From the NCBI RefSeq assembly GCF_000829375.1, contig NZ_AP014624.1:5270001-5334000 (forward strand): a stretch of 64,000 bases of DNA. Direction: 5' to 3'. Positions 46,962-55,283 of this stretch are shown in pieces; the stretch's first letter is position 1, and every line of letters begins with the position of its first letter. Source of the DNA: Chryseobacterium sp. StRB126 (lineage in GTDB: Bacteria > Bacteroidota > Bacteroidia > Flavobacteriales > Weeksellaceae). The notes under the pieces were generated by a model that searched no databases, was not told where the DNA came from, and was given only the letters and a program-made list of their open reading frames with translations. Both the position numbers and the translations under genes were made by a program.

Positions 46962-47816
46962 TTAAACCACTGAAGCGGATATTTTTTTCACCATGGTTTC
47001 AAGATTCTGAACATAAGACTGTAAAAGTCCTTGAGAATCCCTGTTCTTGATATTCTGAGCTACCCTTGCATACAAGTGATAATGAAGATTTTTTTCTTTC
47101 ATTACGTAGACATACACAACAGGTACACCCAATCGGGATGCAATAAGAAATGGGCCAGCCGGAAATTTGGCACTTTTTCCCAACAGATCAGCTTCCAGGA
47201 ATTTTGAACCTTCAAAATAGCGGTCTCCGGTAAAGCAGATCAATTCATTATGGGACAATGCCTGATTAATCTCAAAGATATGCGACATATCTTCTTTGAC
47301 ATAAATGAATTTGATATTGCTCTTTTTTACAGAAACACTTTCCAGGTATTCCTTAATGACAGTAATTTCCTGATCTGTAGTAACCAGATTGATCTGACAG
47401 TCAAAATCAATATCTGCAAAGAAATGTTCTGCTACTTCAAAGTTACCGATATGAGCACTGATCAGAACTCCTCCTTTCTTGGCAGCCAAAAGATTTCTCA
47501 GATTTTCAATACCATCAAATTCATAGGTGTATTTTTCTCTCAAGCCGGCAGAAATAGCCGTTTTATCAATTAAAATCTGTCCGAAAGTGAAGTAGCTTTT
47601 AAAAATGGAGCGTTTGGCTTTCCAATAGCCTAGATGAAGTCTTTTCTGGAAGTAATAGAGAATGTATTGGTTGCTTTTTTTCTGAAACAGAACATAATAA
47701 GCAGCCACAAAGTATAAGACAAAATATGAACTTCTGATGCCGATATTTCTAATACACCAGACGAATATTCTGTAGCCCAGAACCGTCCCTTTAGATTTAC
47801 CTTTCCACTTGTTCAT
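46962..47816 (-). CDS. LpxL/HtrB-type lipid acyltransferase
   Basis: A 284-residue protein with an N-terminal membrane-associated region and the acyltransferase motif SAHIGNFEVAEHFF (H-x4-E), then CFTGDRYFEGSKFL and FPAGPFLIASRLGVPVVYVY. These match the lysophospholipid/lipid A acyltransferase family. Aryl-polyene loci often carry such an enzyme, thought to attach acyl or polyene chains to a lipid. It lies just downstream of an ACP gene, which could supply the donor. Confidence 0.85.
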   Translation of the reverse strand: MNKWKGKSKGTVLGYRIFVWCIRNIGIRSSYFVLYFVAAYYVLFQKKSNQYILYYFQKRLHLGYWKAKRSIFKSYFTFGQILIDKTAISAGLREKYTYEFDGIENLRNLLAAKKGGVLISAHIGNFEVAEHFFADIDFDCQINLVTTDQEITVIKEYLESVSVKKSNIKFIYVKEDMSHIFEINQALSHNELICFTGDRYFEGSKFLEADLLGKSAKFPAGPFLIASRLGVPVVYVYVMKEKNLHYHLYARVAQNIKNRDSQGLLQSYVQNLETMVKKISASVV

Positions 47817-47841
47817 AAATACAGTTTGCTAATATAACAGA

Positions 47842-47893
47842 GTACCAATGTAACAATATCTCTGAGTATCCTCTTCTATTATTACATTGGTAC
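47842..47893. repeat. GTACCAATGTAA inverted repeat, copy 2
   Basis: Perfect 12-bp arms, GTACCAATGTAA (47842-47853) and TTACATTGGTAC (47882-47893), in the gap between the ACP and acyltransferase genes. Related words occur at 34.8 and 49.4 kb. Confidence 0.7.
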
Positions 47894-47921
47894 CTTATAA
47901 GGAATATAGATTACTTAATAA

Positions 47922-48176
47922 CTATGCTTTTTTCTCAGCGATCTTTCTTTCAATCGTTGTATAGAAATCATCAAATGTCACCATTTTCTTGAAGTCTGCT
48001 TCTCCTAATTTCACTCCGAAATTGGATTCAATCACTACGACCATATCAATGTAATCTAAGCTGTCTAGTCCCAGTGTATTTTTAAGGTTAGCATCATTAC
48101 TGATTTCATCTCCGTCAACTTCAAATTCGTTAACCAGAAAATCATTAACAATAGCAACAATTTTTTCCCTTTCCAT
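47922..48176 (-). CDS. Acyl carrier protein (second of two)
   Basis: An 84-residue acidic ACP with the attachment serine at Ser39 in TLGLDSLDYIDM. The start is the ATG at 48176; an earlier in-frame TTG overlaps the upstream ketosynthase. It lies directly downstream of the FabF-like gene, so the pair is likely to work together. Sequence differs clearly from the ACP at 34867-35124. Confidence 0.92.
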   Translation of the reverse strand: MEREKIVAIVNDFLVNEFEVDGDEISNDANLKNTLGLDSLDYIDMVVVIESNFGVKLGEADFKKMVTFDDFYTTIERKIAEKKA

Positions 48177-48180
48177 GTTT

Positions 48181-49401
48181 TTAATCAAATTTTTTAACTA
48201 TTAGTGCAGAATTGGTTCCCCCGAACCCAAAAGAATTCGACAAAAATACATCAATTTTTTGATTTTTTGTTTTGGAGACTAAATTTATCTTTTGTGCTTC
48301 ACTATCAGGATTTTCCAGATTAATATTCGGAGCTACAAAATCATTCTGCATCATCAGGATTGAGTAAATAACTTCACTTGCACCAGCCATCCAGCACTCG
48401 TGTCCCGTCATAGATTTCGTAGAACTTACCGGAACTTCACTTCCAAAAATCTCGTAAATAGCTTTGGCTTCATTGGCATCACCAATTGGAGTGGAAGTAG
48501 CATGGGCGTTGATATAGTCTATATCTGAAGCTTTTAACCCTGACTGTTTCAAGGCTCTGTCCATTGCTAAAGCCGGCCCATCAACATTCGGAGTTGAAAT
48601 ATGACCTCCGTTTGATGAAAAACCATATCCTATGATTTCAGCAATAACAGGAACCCCTCTTCTTTGAGCAGATTCCAGGCTTTCAACAATTAAAGAGGCT
48701 GCTCCACCACTTGGAATTAAGCCATCTCTGTTAGCATCAAAAGGTCTTGATGCTTTTGTAGGCTCATCTTCTCTTGCTGAAAAAACGCCTAATCCGTCAA
48801 AGCTCGCCATAGAATATTTGTTGGTTTCCTGAGCACCACCACAGATGATCATATCCTGAAACCCGTTCTTAATCATCATATAAGCAAGCCCTAAGGAATG
48901 TGAACCGCTTGCGCAGGCCGCACTGATGGTAAGGTTAATTCCTTTCAGTTTAAAAATCGTAGAAAGGTTCATTGTTACAGTTGAGTTCATTGATTTAAAA
49001 ATCGCGCCCGATCCCATCAATGTAGTATCTTTCTTTTCTCTTGCAATGTCAATAGACTCTACTACTGCCTGAGAAACACTGTCATTTCCGTATAAAATCC
49101 CAACTTCATGGGTATCTAAAAAGGCTTCATCAAGATTGGCCTGTTTCAGTGCATCAAGGGTAGCAAGATAAGCATACTCACTTTCTTCTCCCATGCTTAC
49201 ACGCTGGCGTCTGTTCAAAAGGTTCTTTAAATCAGGTTTTGGAACAATTCCTGTAAGCCCTGACCTGAAACCAAATTCTTTTCTGTCCTGATCCAGGACA
49301 ATTCCGGACTTTCCTTGATATAGGGATTCCCTGACCTCTTCTAAAGACGTCCCGATGCAGGAATAAATTCCCATTCCGGTAATTACAACCCTATTTTCCA
49401 T
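48181..49401 (-). CDS. FabF-like beta-ketoacyl-ACP synthase
   Basis: A 406-residue ketosynthase with Cys163 in SAACASGSHSLG, a histidine in NAHATSTPIGD and another in MTGHECWMAGASE. The triad is complete and the sequence is closer to classical FabF than the other ketosynthases here. It probably extends the coumaroyl starter with malonyl units. It sits with FabG-like reductase, ACP and ammonia-lyase genes in one minus-strand operon. Confidence 0.9.
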   Translation of the reverse strand: MENRVVITGMGIYSCIGTSLEEVRESLYQGKSGIVLDQDRKEFGFRSGLTGIVPKPDLKNLLNRRQRVSMGEESEYAYLATLDALKQANLDEAFLDTHEVGILYGNDSVSQAVVESIDIAREKKDTTLMGSGAIFKSMNSTVTMNLSTIFKLKGINLTISAACASGSHSLGLAYMMIKNGFQDMIICGGAQETNKYSMASFDGLGVFSAREDEPTKASRPFDANRDGLIPSGGAASLIVESLESAQRRGVPVIAEIIGYGFSSNGGHISTPNVDGPALAMDRALKQSGLKASDIDYINAHATSTPIGDANEAKAIYEIFGSEVPVSSTKSMTGHECWMAGASEVIYSILMMQNDFVAPNINLENPDSEAQKINLVSKTKNQKIDVFLSNSFGFGGTNSALIVKKFD

Positions 49402-49414
49402 TTGTTCATATTGA

Positions 49415-49506
49415 ATTTAACAATGTATCAGTCTAGCAATGTAACAATATTTTTATTGATATTCAATCAACATTGGTACGCTGGTACATTGGTATATTGT
49501 TAGATT
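49415..49506. repeat. AATGTAACAAT/ATTGGTAC repeat, copy 3
   Basis: Between the ketosynthase and FabG genes: CAATGTATCAGTCTAGCAATG on one side and CATTGGTACGCTGGTACATT on the other form an imperfect inverted repeat around an AT-rich centre. Confidence 0.55.
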
Positions 49507-49508
49507 AT

Positions 49509-50240
49509 TTATGAGTAAATTCCACCGTTAATATTAATGACTTCTCCTGTAATGTATGAAGATTTTCTGGATGCCAAAAACGCTACAAGATCTGCAACTT
49601 CCTCTGCTTCACCAAATCTGTTGGCAGGAATCATTGCTTTCAATTCATCTTCATTGAACTCCTGAGTCATATCGGTTTTAATAAACCCTGGTGCGACTGC
49701 ATTTACAGTAACATTTCTTTTAGCAACTTCCTGTGCAAGAGCTTTTGTAGCGCCAACCAATGCTCCCTTAGCTGCTGAATAGTTCGTTTGACCGGCTGTT
49801 CCTTTTACTCCGGATACTGAAACCATATTGATGATTCTTCCGTATTTATTACGAAGCAATTTTTGAATAAAGAAATTAGTAACATTGAAGAAACCGTCTA
49901 AACTGGTATTAATTACACTATTCCAGTCTTCTTTCTGCATCCACATAAACAACCCGTCTCTAGTAATTCCGGCATTATTAACAATAACTTCTACCACAGC
50001 TTCAGGATTACTCTCCTGCCATGCTGTTAATACCTGCTGTACTTCTTCTGTATTCCCTACATCAAACTTAAGAATTTCTCCTGTAGCACCCAACTCTTCT
50101 ACTTTTGCCAAAGTTTCCTTTGCTGCAGCTTCATTGGAAGTGTAGTTAATCAATATATGGTAGTTCTTCTCTTCAGCCAGTTTTATACAGATTGCCCGCC
50201 CGATTCCTCTGGAGCCTCCTGTTACAATTGCACATTTCAT
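49509..50240 (-). CDS. FabG-like 3-oxoacyl-ACP reductase
   Basis: A 243-residue short-chain dehydrogenase. It has TGGSRGIGRAI for NADP(H) binding, NNAGIT, the serine in MVSVSGVKG, YSAAK with catalytic Tyr and Lys, and the C-terminal ITGEVININGG typical of FabG. It should reduce the 3-keto group after each condensation in the polyene cycle. It lies between the ammonia-lyase and ketosynthase genes. A role in pigment rather than in general fatty acid synthesis is inferred from position. Confidence 0.92.
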   Translation of the reverse strand: MKCAIVTGGSRGIGRAICIKLAEEKNYHILINYTSNEAAAKETLAKVEELGATGEILKFDVGNTEEVQQVLTAWQESNPEAVVEVIVNNAGITRDGLFMWMQKEDWNSVINTSLDGFFNVTNFFIQKLLRNKYGRIINMVSVSGVKGTAGQTNYSAAKGALVGATKALAQEVAKRNVTVNAVAPGFIKTDMTQEFNEDELKAMIPANRFGEAEEVADLVAFLASRKSSYITGEVININGGIYS

Positions 50241-50319
50241 GCGTTAGTGTTTATTTTGTTTTAGTTTTTTTAAGTTACCTCGTTTTTCTTTTTTAAAGAC
50301 AATTGATTACAGATAATAA

Positions 50320-51840
50320 TTACATTGTCTTTAAATATTTCTTCACTTCCTCCAGATACGGATACATCACCATATCATCTGAGAATGCAGGAATTATTTT
50401 TCTAATCGCATCGTACAATTCTTTTGTAGACGATGAAACTTCATTCTGGAAACCAAGATATTCAATAGCCTGAATGATTGTAATGGCTTCAATTGTTAAT
50501 ACTTCAAAGGCATTTTCAATCACCTTTCTGCAAATTACCGCCGCATTGGTTCCCATGCTTACAATATCCTGATTATCATTATTATTCGGAATACTGTGAA
50601 CATACATAGGATTAGACAACATCTGGCTTTCTGCTGTAGTGGAAGTTGCTGTAAACTGTACACCCTGCATTCCGAAATTGAATCCTAATTTACCTAAATT
50701 TACAAAAGGAGGCAAAATTTCGTTGATTTTAGCATTTAAAAGATAGTTCAGCTGTCTCTCAGCCAACATCGTAAGCTTGGTTACCACAATTTTTAGTTTG
50801 TCCATTTCCAGAGAGATGTAGTCTCCGTGAAAATTCCCACCGTGGTAAACATGCTGATCCTCAACATTGATAATCGGATTATCATTAGCAGAATTGATCT
50901 CATTTTCAAGAACTTTCTCCGTATATTCTAATGTATCTAATACCGGGCCTAAAATCTGCGGTACACATCTTAAAGAATAATATTCCTGTACTTTTTCCTT
51001 GAAAACCTTTTCCTGTTCTTCAAAGTGGGTGTATAAATGATCTGCTCTTTTTCTGATCAGTTTACTGTCTGCAAGGTGCGCACGCATTCTTTCTGCTACT
51101 TTCTGCTGACCGTAGTGTCTTTTTGTTCCGTTTAAAGCCTCTGATAAATGATCGTCATAAGCCTGAACAATTTCGTTGATGGCACAGGAAAGCTTAATAG
51201 AAATATCTGTTAACTGATTCGCTTTATAAGCATTAACGATACCAATTCCTGACATTACAGAAGTTCCGTTCATTAAAGCTAGTCCTTCACGGATCTCAAC
51301 CTGTATTGGTTGCAGCTCTTCTATTTCAAAAACGTCTTTGGTAGATTTTCTTTCTCCTTTATAGAATACTTCTCCTTCACCAATCAATACCAAGGCAAGA
51401 TGAGCTAACTGAACAAGATCACCGCTTGCTCCTACTCCTCCATGTTCAAAAATTAATGGTGTAATATCTCTATTAATAAGTTCCTGAAGAAGGTAAATAA
51501 CAGACTCATGCACTCCTGAATTTCCTAATGATAAGGTGTTCAGTCTTGCCAGCATACAAGCTTTCACTTCCTGAGCAGGTAAAGGATTTCCGATTCCCGA
51601 AGAATGGCTTCTAATTAGGTTATACTGAAGCTGGTGTGTATCCTCATCACTGATTTTGAATTGGGCCATTGGTCCAAAACCGGTATTCACACCATATATT
51701 ACTTTATTTTTTGAAAATTCCTTTAAAAACTGAAAACTTGTATTCACTCTTGATAAAAGTGATTCATCCAGTTCTATTTTTTCATTTCCAATGATAATTT
51801 TTTGAAAGTCTTTCAGTTCTAAAAAGTTATTTATTTTCAT
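50320..51840 (-). CDS. Aromatic amino acid ammonia-lyase, probably tyrosine ammonia-lyase
   Basis: A 506-residue MIO enzyme of the HAL/PAL/TAL family. The ATG at 51840 is preferred over the TTG just before it. The cofactor-forming Ala-Ser-Gly is residues 138-140 in GGVGASGDLVQL. IYGVNTGFGPMAQ and YNLIRSHSSG near residues 48-82 closely resemble, as I recall it, the tyrosine ammonia-lyase of Flavobacterium johnsoniae. It would turn tyrosine into p-coumarate, the starter of the aryl-polyene half of flexirubin. Histidine activity cannot be excluded from sequence alone. It is first in the minus-strand operon. Confidence 0.88.
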   Translation of the reverse strand: MKINNFLELKDFQKIIIGNEKIELDESLLSRVNTSFQFLKEFSKNKVIYGVNTGFGPMAQFKISDEDTHQLQYNLIRSHSSGIGNPLPAQEVKACMLARLNTLSLGNSGVHESVIYLLQELINRDITPLIFEHGGVGASGDLVQLAHLALVLIGEGEVFYKGERKSTKDVFEIEELQPIQVEIREGLALMNGTSVMSGIGIVNAYKANQLTDISIKLSCAINEIVQAYDDHLSEALNGTKRHYGQQKVAERMRAHLADSKLIRKRADHLYTHFEEQEKVFKEKVQEYYSLRCVPQILGPVLDTLEYTEKVLENEINSANDNPIINVEDQHVYHGGNFHGDYISLEMDKLKIVVTKLTMLAERQLNYLLNAKINEILPPFVNLGKLGFNFGMQGVQFTATSTTAESQMLSNPMYVHSIPNNNDNQDIVSMGTNAAVICRKVIENAFEVLTIEAITIIQAIEYLGFQNEVSSSTKELYDAIRKIIPAFSDDMVMYPYLEEVKKYLKTM

Positions 51841-51864
51841 CAATTAAAAGTAATAGTTGATAAT

Positions 51865-51909
51865 TTTGTAAAATATTAATTATTTGTCACTAATTTTGCG
51901 GCAAAGATA
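51865..51909. promoter_or_regulatory. Divergent promoters between the ammonia-lyase and the halogenase-like gene
   Basis: Plus strand: TTTG (51865-51868), a 22-bp spacer, TAATTTTG (51891-51898), 41 bp before the ATG at 51939. Minus strand: TATCTTTG (51909-51902) fits a -7 box for the ammonia-lyase; its TTTG partner is 24 bp away, slightly long. The two -7 boxes are only a few bases apart, so the promoters overlap back to back. Confidence 0.5.
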
Positions 51910-51938
51910 AAAGTTATTATTAAAATAAAAAATCAAAG

Positions 51939-53189
51939 ATGAGCAAAGAATTTGTTGACGTTCTTGTAATCGGAGCAGGACCTTCCGGATGCGTTTCTTC
52001 ATCATACTTAAAGAAGAATAACGTCAGCGTAAAAGTTGTTGAAAAGACAAAATTCCCAAGACTGGTAGTTGGTGAAAGCTTAATTCCAAGGGTAATGGAC
52101 CACTTTGACGAGGCGGGACTTTTTCCTGCATTAGATAAAATGGGCTTTGAAAAAAAACTGGGTGCCCGTTTCCTTCGTGGTGACGAAGTCTGCATTTTTG
52201 ATTTCAGCAATAAATTCGGGGAAGGCTGGGACTGGACCTGGCAGGTTCCTAGAGCTGATTTTGATAATACCCTGGCTCAGGAAGTAATTAATAAAGGAGT
52301 AGACCTTGAATTTGAAACGGAAGTTATCGATATCAAGTTTGATGGTACAGATTCTATCACAACGGTAAAAACTAAAGACGGAGAAACTAAAGAAATCCAC
52401 GCAAAATTCGTGATTGATTCAAGCGGCTACGGAAGAGTTTTACCCCGTTTGCTTGATCTTGAAAAACCTTCAAAACTTTCACCTCATTCTGCAATATTTT
52501 CTCATGTAAATGATAGTAACAGAGAGCCTGGAGAGGAAGGCACTTTGATTTCTTTTGATATTATTGAAACCGAAGTATGGCTTTGGGTGATTCCTTTTTC
52601 TAATGGAAATACAAGTTTAGGGATTGTAGGCCCAACTGAATATATTGATAAATTATCTGAGAACGGAGATACTGCCGAGGCTTTAAGAAAAGCAATTTCC
52701 CTTTCAGATTATTATGTAAAACGTTTTGGTGACGTAGAGTTCCTTTTTGAGCCCAAACACCTGAAAGACTATTCATGTTCTGTAAAGACATTATTCGGAG
52801 ACGGATTCGCCTTAACCGGTAACGCTTCGGAATTCCTTGATCCTGTTTTTTCTTCGGGAATGGCTTTCGCTACAGAATCAGGAATGCTGGCTGCTAAACT
52901 GGCATTAAGACAGCTGAATGGTGAAAAAATCGACTGGCAAACAGAATACACGGATTATATTTTATATGGTGTGGATGTCTTCACTACTTATGTAAAAGAA
53001 TGGTACACCGGAAATCTTCAGGAATTATTCTTCCATCAACCTGAAAACCCGGATGTAAAGAAAAAGATCTGCGCAGTATTAGCCGGATATGTCTGGAATA
53101 AGGACAATCCTTTTGTGAAAAAGCATGATACAGTGATTAAGAATCTTGCCAACCTCATCAAACTTGAAAAAGAACAAACTCAAGAATAA
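51939..53189 (+). CDS. FAD-dependent halogenase-like oxidoreductase
   Basis: A 416-residue flavoprotein. The FAD motif is VIGAGPSGC (G12, G14, G17), followed by VGESLIPRVMDH and GFEKKLGARFLRGD, which resemble phenolic flavin-dependent halogenases; Lys73 is a candidate catalytic lysine. WLWVIP (residues 214-219) fits the WxWxIP motif that marks halogenases against monooxygenases. Chlorinated flexirubins are known from this group of bacteria, so ring chlorination is the leading role; ring hydroxylation is the alternative. It diverges from the ammonia-lyase gene and ends at a bidirectional terminator. Confidence 0.8.
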   Translation: MSKEFVDVLVIGAGPSGCVSSSYLKKNNVSVKVVEKTKFPRLVVGESLIPRVMDHFDEAGLFPALDKMGFEKKLGARFLRGDEVCIFDFSNKFGEGWDWTWQVPRADFDNTLAQEVINKGVDLEFETEVIDIKFDGTDSITTVKTKDGETKEIHAKFVIDSSGYGRVLPRLLDLEKPSKLSPHSAIFSHVNDSNREPGEEGTLISFDIIETEVWLWVIPFSNGNTSLGIVGPTEYIDKLSENGDTAEALRKAISLSDYYVKRFGDVEFLFEPKHLKDYSCSVKTLFGDGFALTGNASEFLDPVFSSGMAFATESGMLAAKLALRQLNGEKIDWQTEYTDYILYGVDVFTTYVKEWYTGNLQELFFHQPENPDVKKKICAVLAGYVWNKDNPFVKKHDTVIKNLANLIKLEKEQTQE

Positions 53190-53219
53190 AAAAACGGTCT
53201 GAAATTCAGACCGTTTTTT
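53188..53219. terminator. Bidirectional terminator
   Basis: A stem with AAAACGGTCTGAA and TTCAGACCGTTTT nearly back to back, T-rich on the plus side and A-rich on the left, between converging genes ending at 53189 and 53226. Confidence 0.92.
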
Positions 53220-53225
53220 GTTTTA

Positions 53226-53828
53226 TTACTTTATAACTTCCTTAATTTTTTTTCCTAAATATTTCCCTGTTTGTTCGTAGGCTCCTGCAATCCTTCCATA
53301 CTCCATAACGAAATCTTTATTCTGTGGTTTTCCAAGAACTTTATCTCCCTTAAGCTTCATCACAACATTTGATGGATTGTCTGTTTCTACGAAAGTGAGA
53401 TCTGATGTTAATTTAGCTTCCTGTCCTATTAATCCACCATGCCATCCCGCATAAATCCATTTTGCATCAACAATGAGTGTATACTTAGCATGAGCATCTT
53501 TTTTGAAAACAGTTTTTTTAGACTTTCTGTTAATTCCTTTCAGAAAATAATCTAGATATTCTGTGCTTTTAAACTTATCCCATTCTCCAATCCATTTCCC
53601 CCAGGCTTCTTCACCCTTTTTAGCTATAGTTTCTGTCTTTCTTTTTTCTATATATTGCGTTTCAGTATAATTCTCTACCTGAAAAGCAACATTTTCAAAT
53701 TTCACCTGAACATTTACTTCTGTCTGATCCTTTAAAAAGTCAAAATTTCCAGATTCAACATTAATTTGGTCTTGAGCAAAGGTTACTACACCTATTACCA
53801 TAAAGAATAGCAATAATAATTTTCTCAT
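53226..53828 (-). CDS. Exported protein of unknown function
   Basis: A 200-residue protein with signal peptide MRKLLLLFFMVIGVVTFAQ. The body is a single domain with alternating beta strands (INVESGNFDFLK, TEVNVQVKFENVAF, YTLIVDAKWIYAGWHG) and a lysine-rich C-terminus. I do not recognise the family and see no catalytic motif. It has no link to its neighbours beyond position: it follows the ligase gene by 77 bp in the same direction, and lies at the edge of the pigment locus. Confidence 0.65.
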   Translation of the reverse strand: MRKLLLLFFMVIGVVTFAQDQINVESGNFDFLKDQTEVNVQVKFENVAFQVENYTETQYIEKRKTETIAKKGEEAWGKWIGEWDKFKSTEYLDYFLKGINRKSKKTVFKKDAHAKYTLIVDAKWIYAGWHGGLIGQEAKLTSDLTFVETDNPSNVVMKLKGDKVLGKPQNKDFVMEYGRIAGAYEQTGKYLGKKIKEVIK

Positions 53829-53905
53829 ATTTTTTTATTAGCTTTTTATTTAAGGGCCTAAAGATATTATAAAAATCAATTTTTTATCATTCTTTATTCT
53901 TAGTT

Positions 53906-55198
53906 TTATCTTAAATCAATAAAAGTAATTGGTTTTCTGCTATTTGGATTAAAAACAGTTTTAGAAAGAATATTAAAATCGATGATTTCAATTTTTGGGC
54001 TTACTCTCAGTTTTGCACGGAAATGATCTCTTACCTCATTCACAAAGTTTTCAGTTTCCTGATCTGTACTTAATTTGATGATAATTTCATCCAGTCCGAT
54101 CTCATTAGCCTGAATCACGATCTGGTAACACAGAATATTGCTGAAATCATTCAGAATATCATTCATAGCAGGCGGATACAGTGTTGTACCTTTATATTTG
54201 ATCATCTGCTGTTTTCTTCCGATCACAGGCCCCAGTCGCATCGTATTCCTTCCACATTCACATGGTTCATAATGCGCTTTTACAATATCCCCGGTTTTAA
54301 ACCTCAGCAAAGGAATAGCTTCTACACCTAAAGTAGTAATCGTAAGTTCTCCACTCTCCCCTTCTTTTACAATATTTCCTTCATCGTCCAGAATTTCTGT
54401 GATGATTAACTCAGGATGATGATGTCCTCCGATTTGAAACTCACACTCGGTAAAAGCTGTACTCATTTCTGTAGAAGCATACGTGGAAAAGAGCTTAATA
54501 TCCCACTTTTCTTTGATCTTCTGCGAAAGAATATTATCTGTAAAGTCCTGATTTTTGATGCTTTCCCCAATGCATACTGCTCCATAAACACTTGAATTTT
54601 TATAATCCAGGCCATGTTTTTCAGCATAATCGATCATCTTCAGTAAAAATGAAGGTACAGTAATCAGGTATTTCGGTTTGTATCTGAAAATAGAATCCCA
54701 TTGTAACTCAGGTATTCCCGGTCCCATCCTGACAACGCTGGCACCCATCTTTCTTAATCCTAAAAAATAAGCAAGTCCTGCCATGAAACGTTTATCAATG
54801 GTAGTAATCATCTGTACTACATCTCCTTTCTGAATTCCGGCACAGGCAAAAGATATGGCTTCATTGTATGCCAGCCTCTCAAGGTCTCCATCAGACAACC
54901 CGAAAGTTACCGGATCCCCCAACGTTCCCGAAGTAGTGCTATAATCTACAATCTTATCAGGAGTAATACAGAAAAAATCATGATTATACTGCTGCAGATC
55001 ATTCTTTGTTGTCACAGGAATCTTCTGCAGATCTTCCAATGTTTGGATCTCTCTTACATTGATATTATTTTCTTTAAACAGTCTCTGATAAAAAGGTGAA
55101 TTACCTTCAAGATAAACCAGAAGCTGCTGAAGTTTTTCTTCCTGAAATGCCTTTATTTCCTGTGTGCTCGATTGTTCGATGAATGGATGAAATTCCAA
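53906..55198 (-). CDS. Phenylacetate-CoA ligase-like AMP-forming enzyme
   Basis: A 430-residue adenylating enzyme. Motifs are STTSGTLGDPVTF (phosphate loop), YASTEMSTAF, GELTITTLG, RFKTGDIV and IGRKQQMIKYKGTTLYPPAM, as in PaaK-type ligases. In the pathway it probably activates p-coumarate and loads it onto CoA or an ACP. A TTG at 55198 is the only start compatible with the frame, with a TAAATTTG -7 box 21 bp upstream. A cysteine-containing CECGR segment follows RFKTGDIV. Confidence 0.85.
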   Translation of the reverse strand: MEFHPFIEQSSTQEIKAFQEEKLQQLLVYLEGNSPFYQRLFKENNINVREIQTLEDLQKIPVTTKNDLQQYNHDFFCITPDKIVDYSTTSGTLGDPVTFGLSDGDLERLAYNEAISFACAGIQKGDVVQMITTIDKRFMAGLAYFLGLRKMGASVVRMGPGIPELQWDSIFRYKPKYLITVPSFLLKMIDYAEKHGLDYKNSSVYGAVCIGESIKNQDFTDNILSQKIKEKWDIKLFSTYASTEMSTAFTECEFQIGGHHHPELIITEILDDEGNIVKEGESGELTITTLGVEAIPLLRFKTGDIVKAHYEPCECGRNTMRLGPVIGRKQQMIKYKGTTLYPPAMNDILNDFSNILCYQIVIQANEIGLDEIIIKLSTDQETENFVNEVRDHFRAKLRVSPKIEIIDFNILSKTVFNPNSRKPITFIDLR

Positions 55199-55218
55199 TG
55201 ATTTTAATTTTTAAAGGA

Positions 55219-55226
55219 CAAATTTA
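55219..55226 (-). promoter_or_regulatory. Putative -7 element for the ligase gene
   Basis: TAAATTTG on the minus strand, 21 bp before the TTG start at 55198. No TTG box at the usual distance. Confidence 0.4.
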
Positions 55227-55283
55227 TTTAAAATTAAAGGATTGAAACAGTAAAAAATCAAAAGATTACACCTTCCCAATCAT

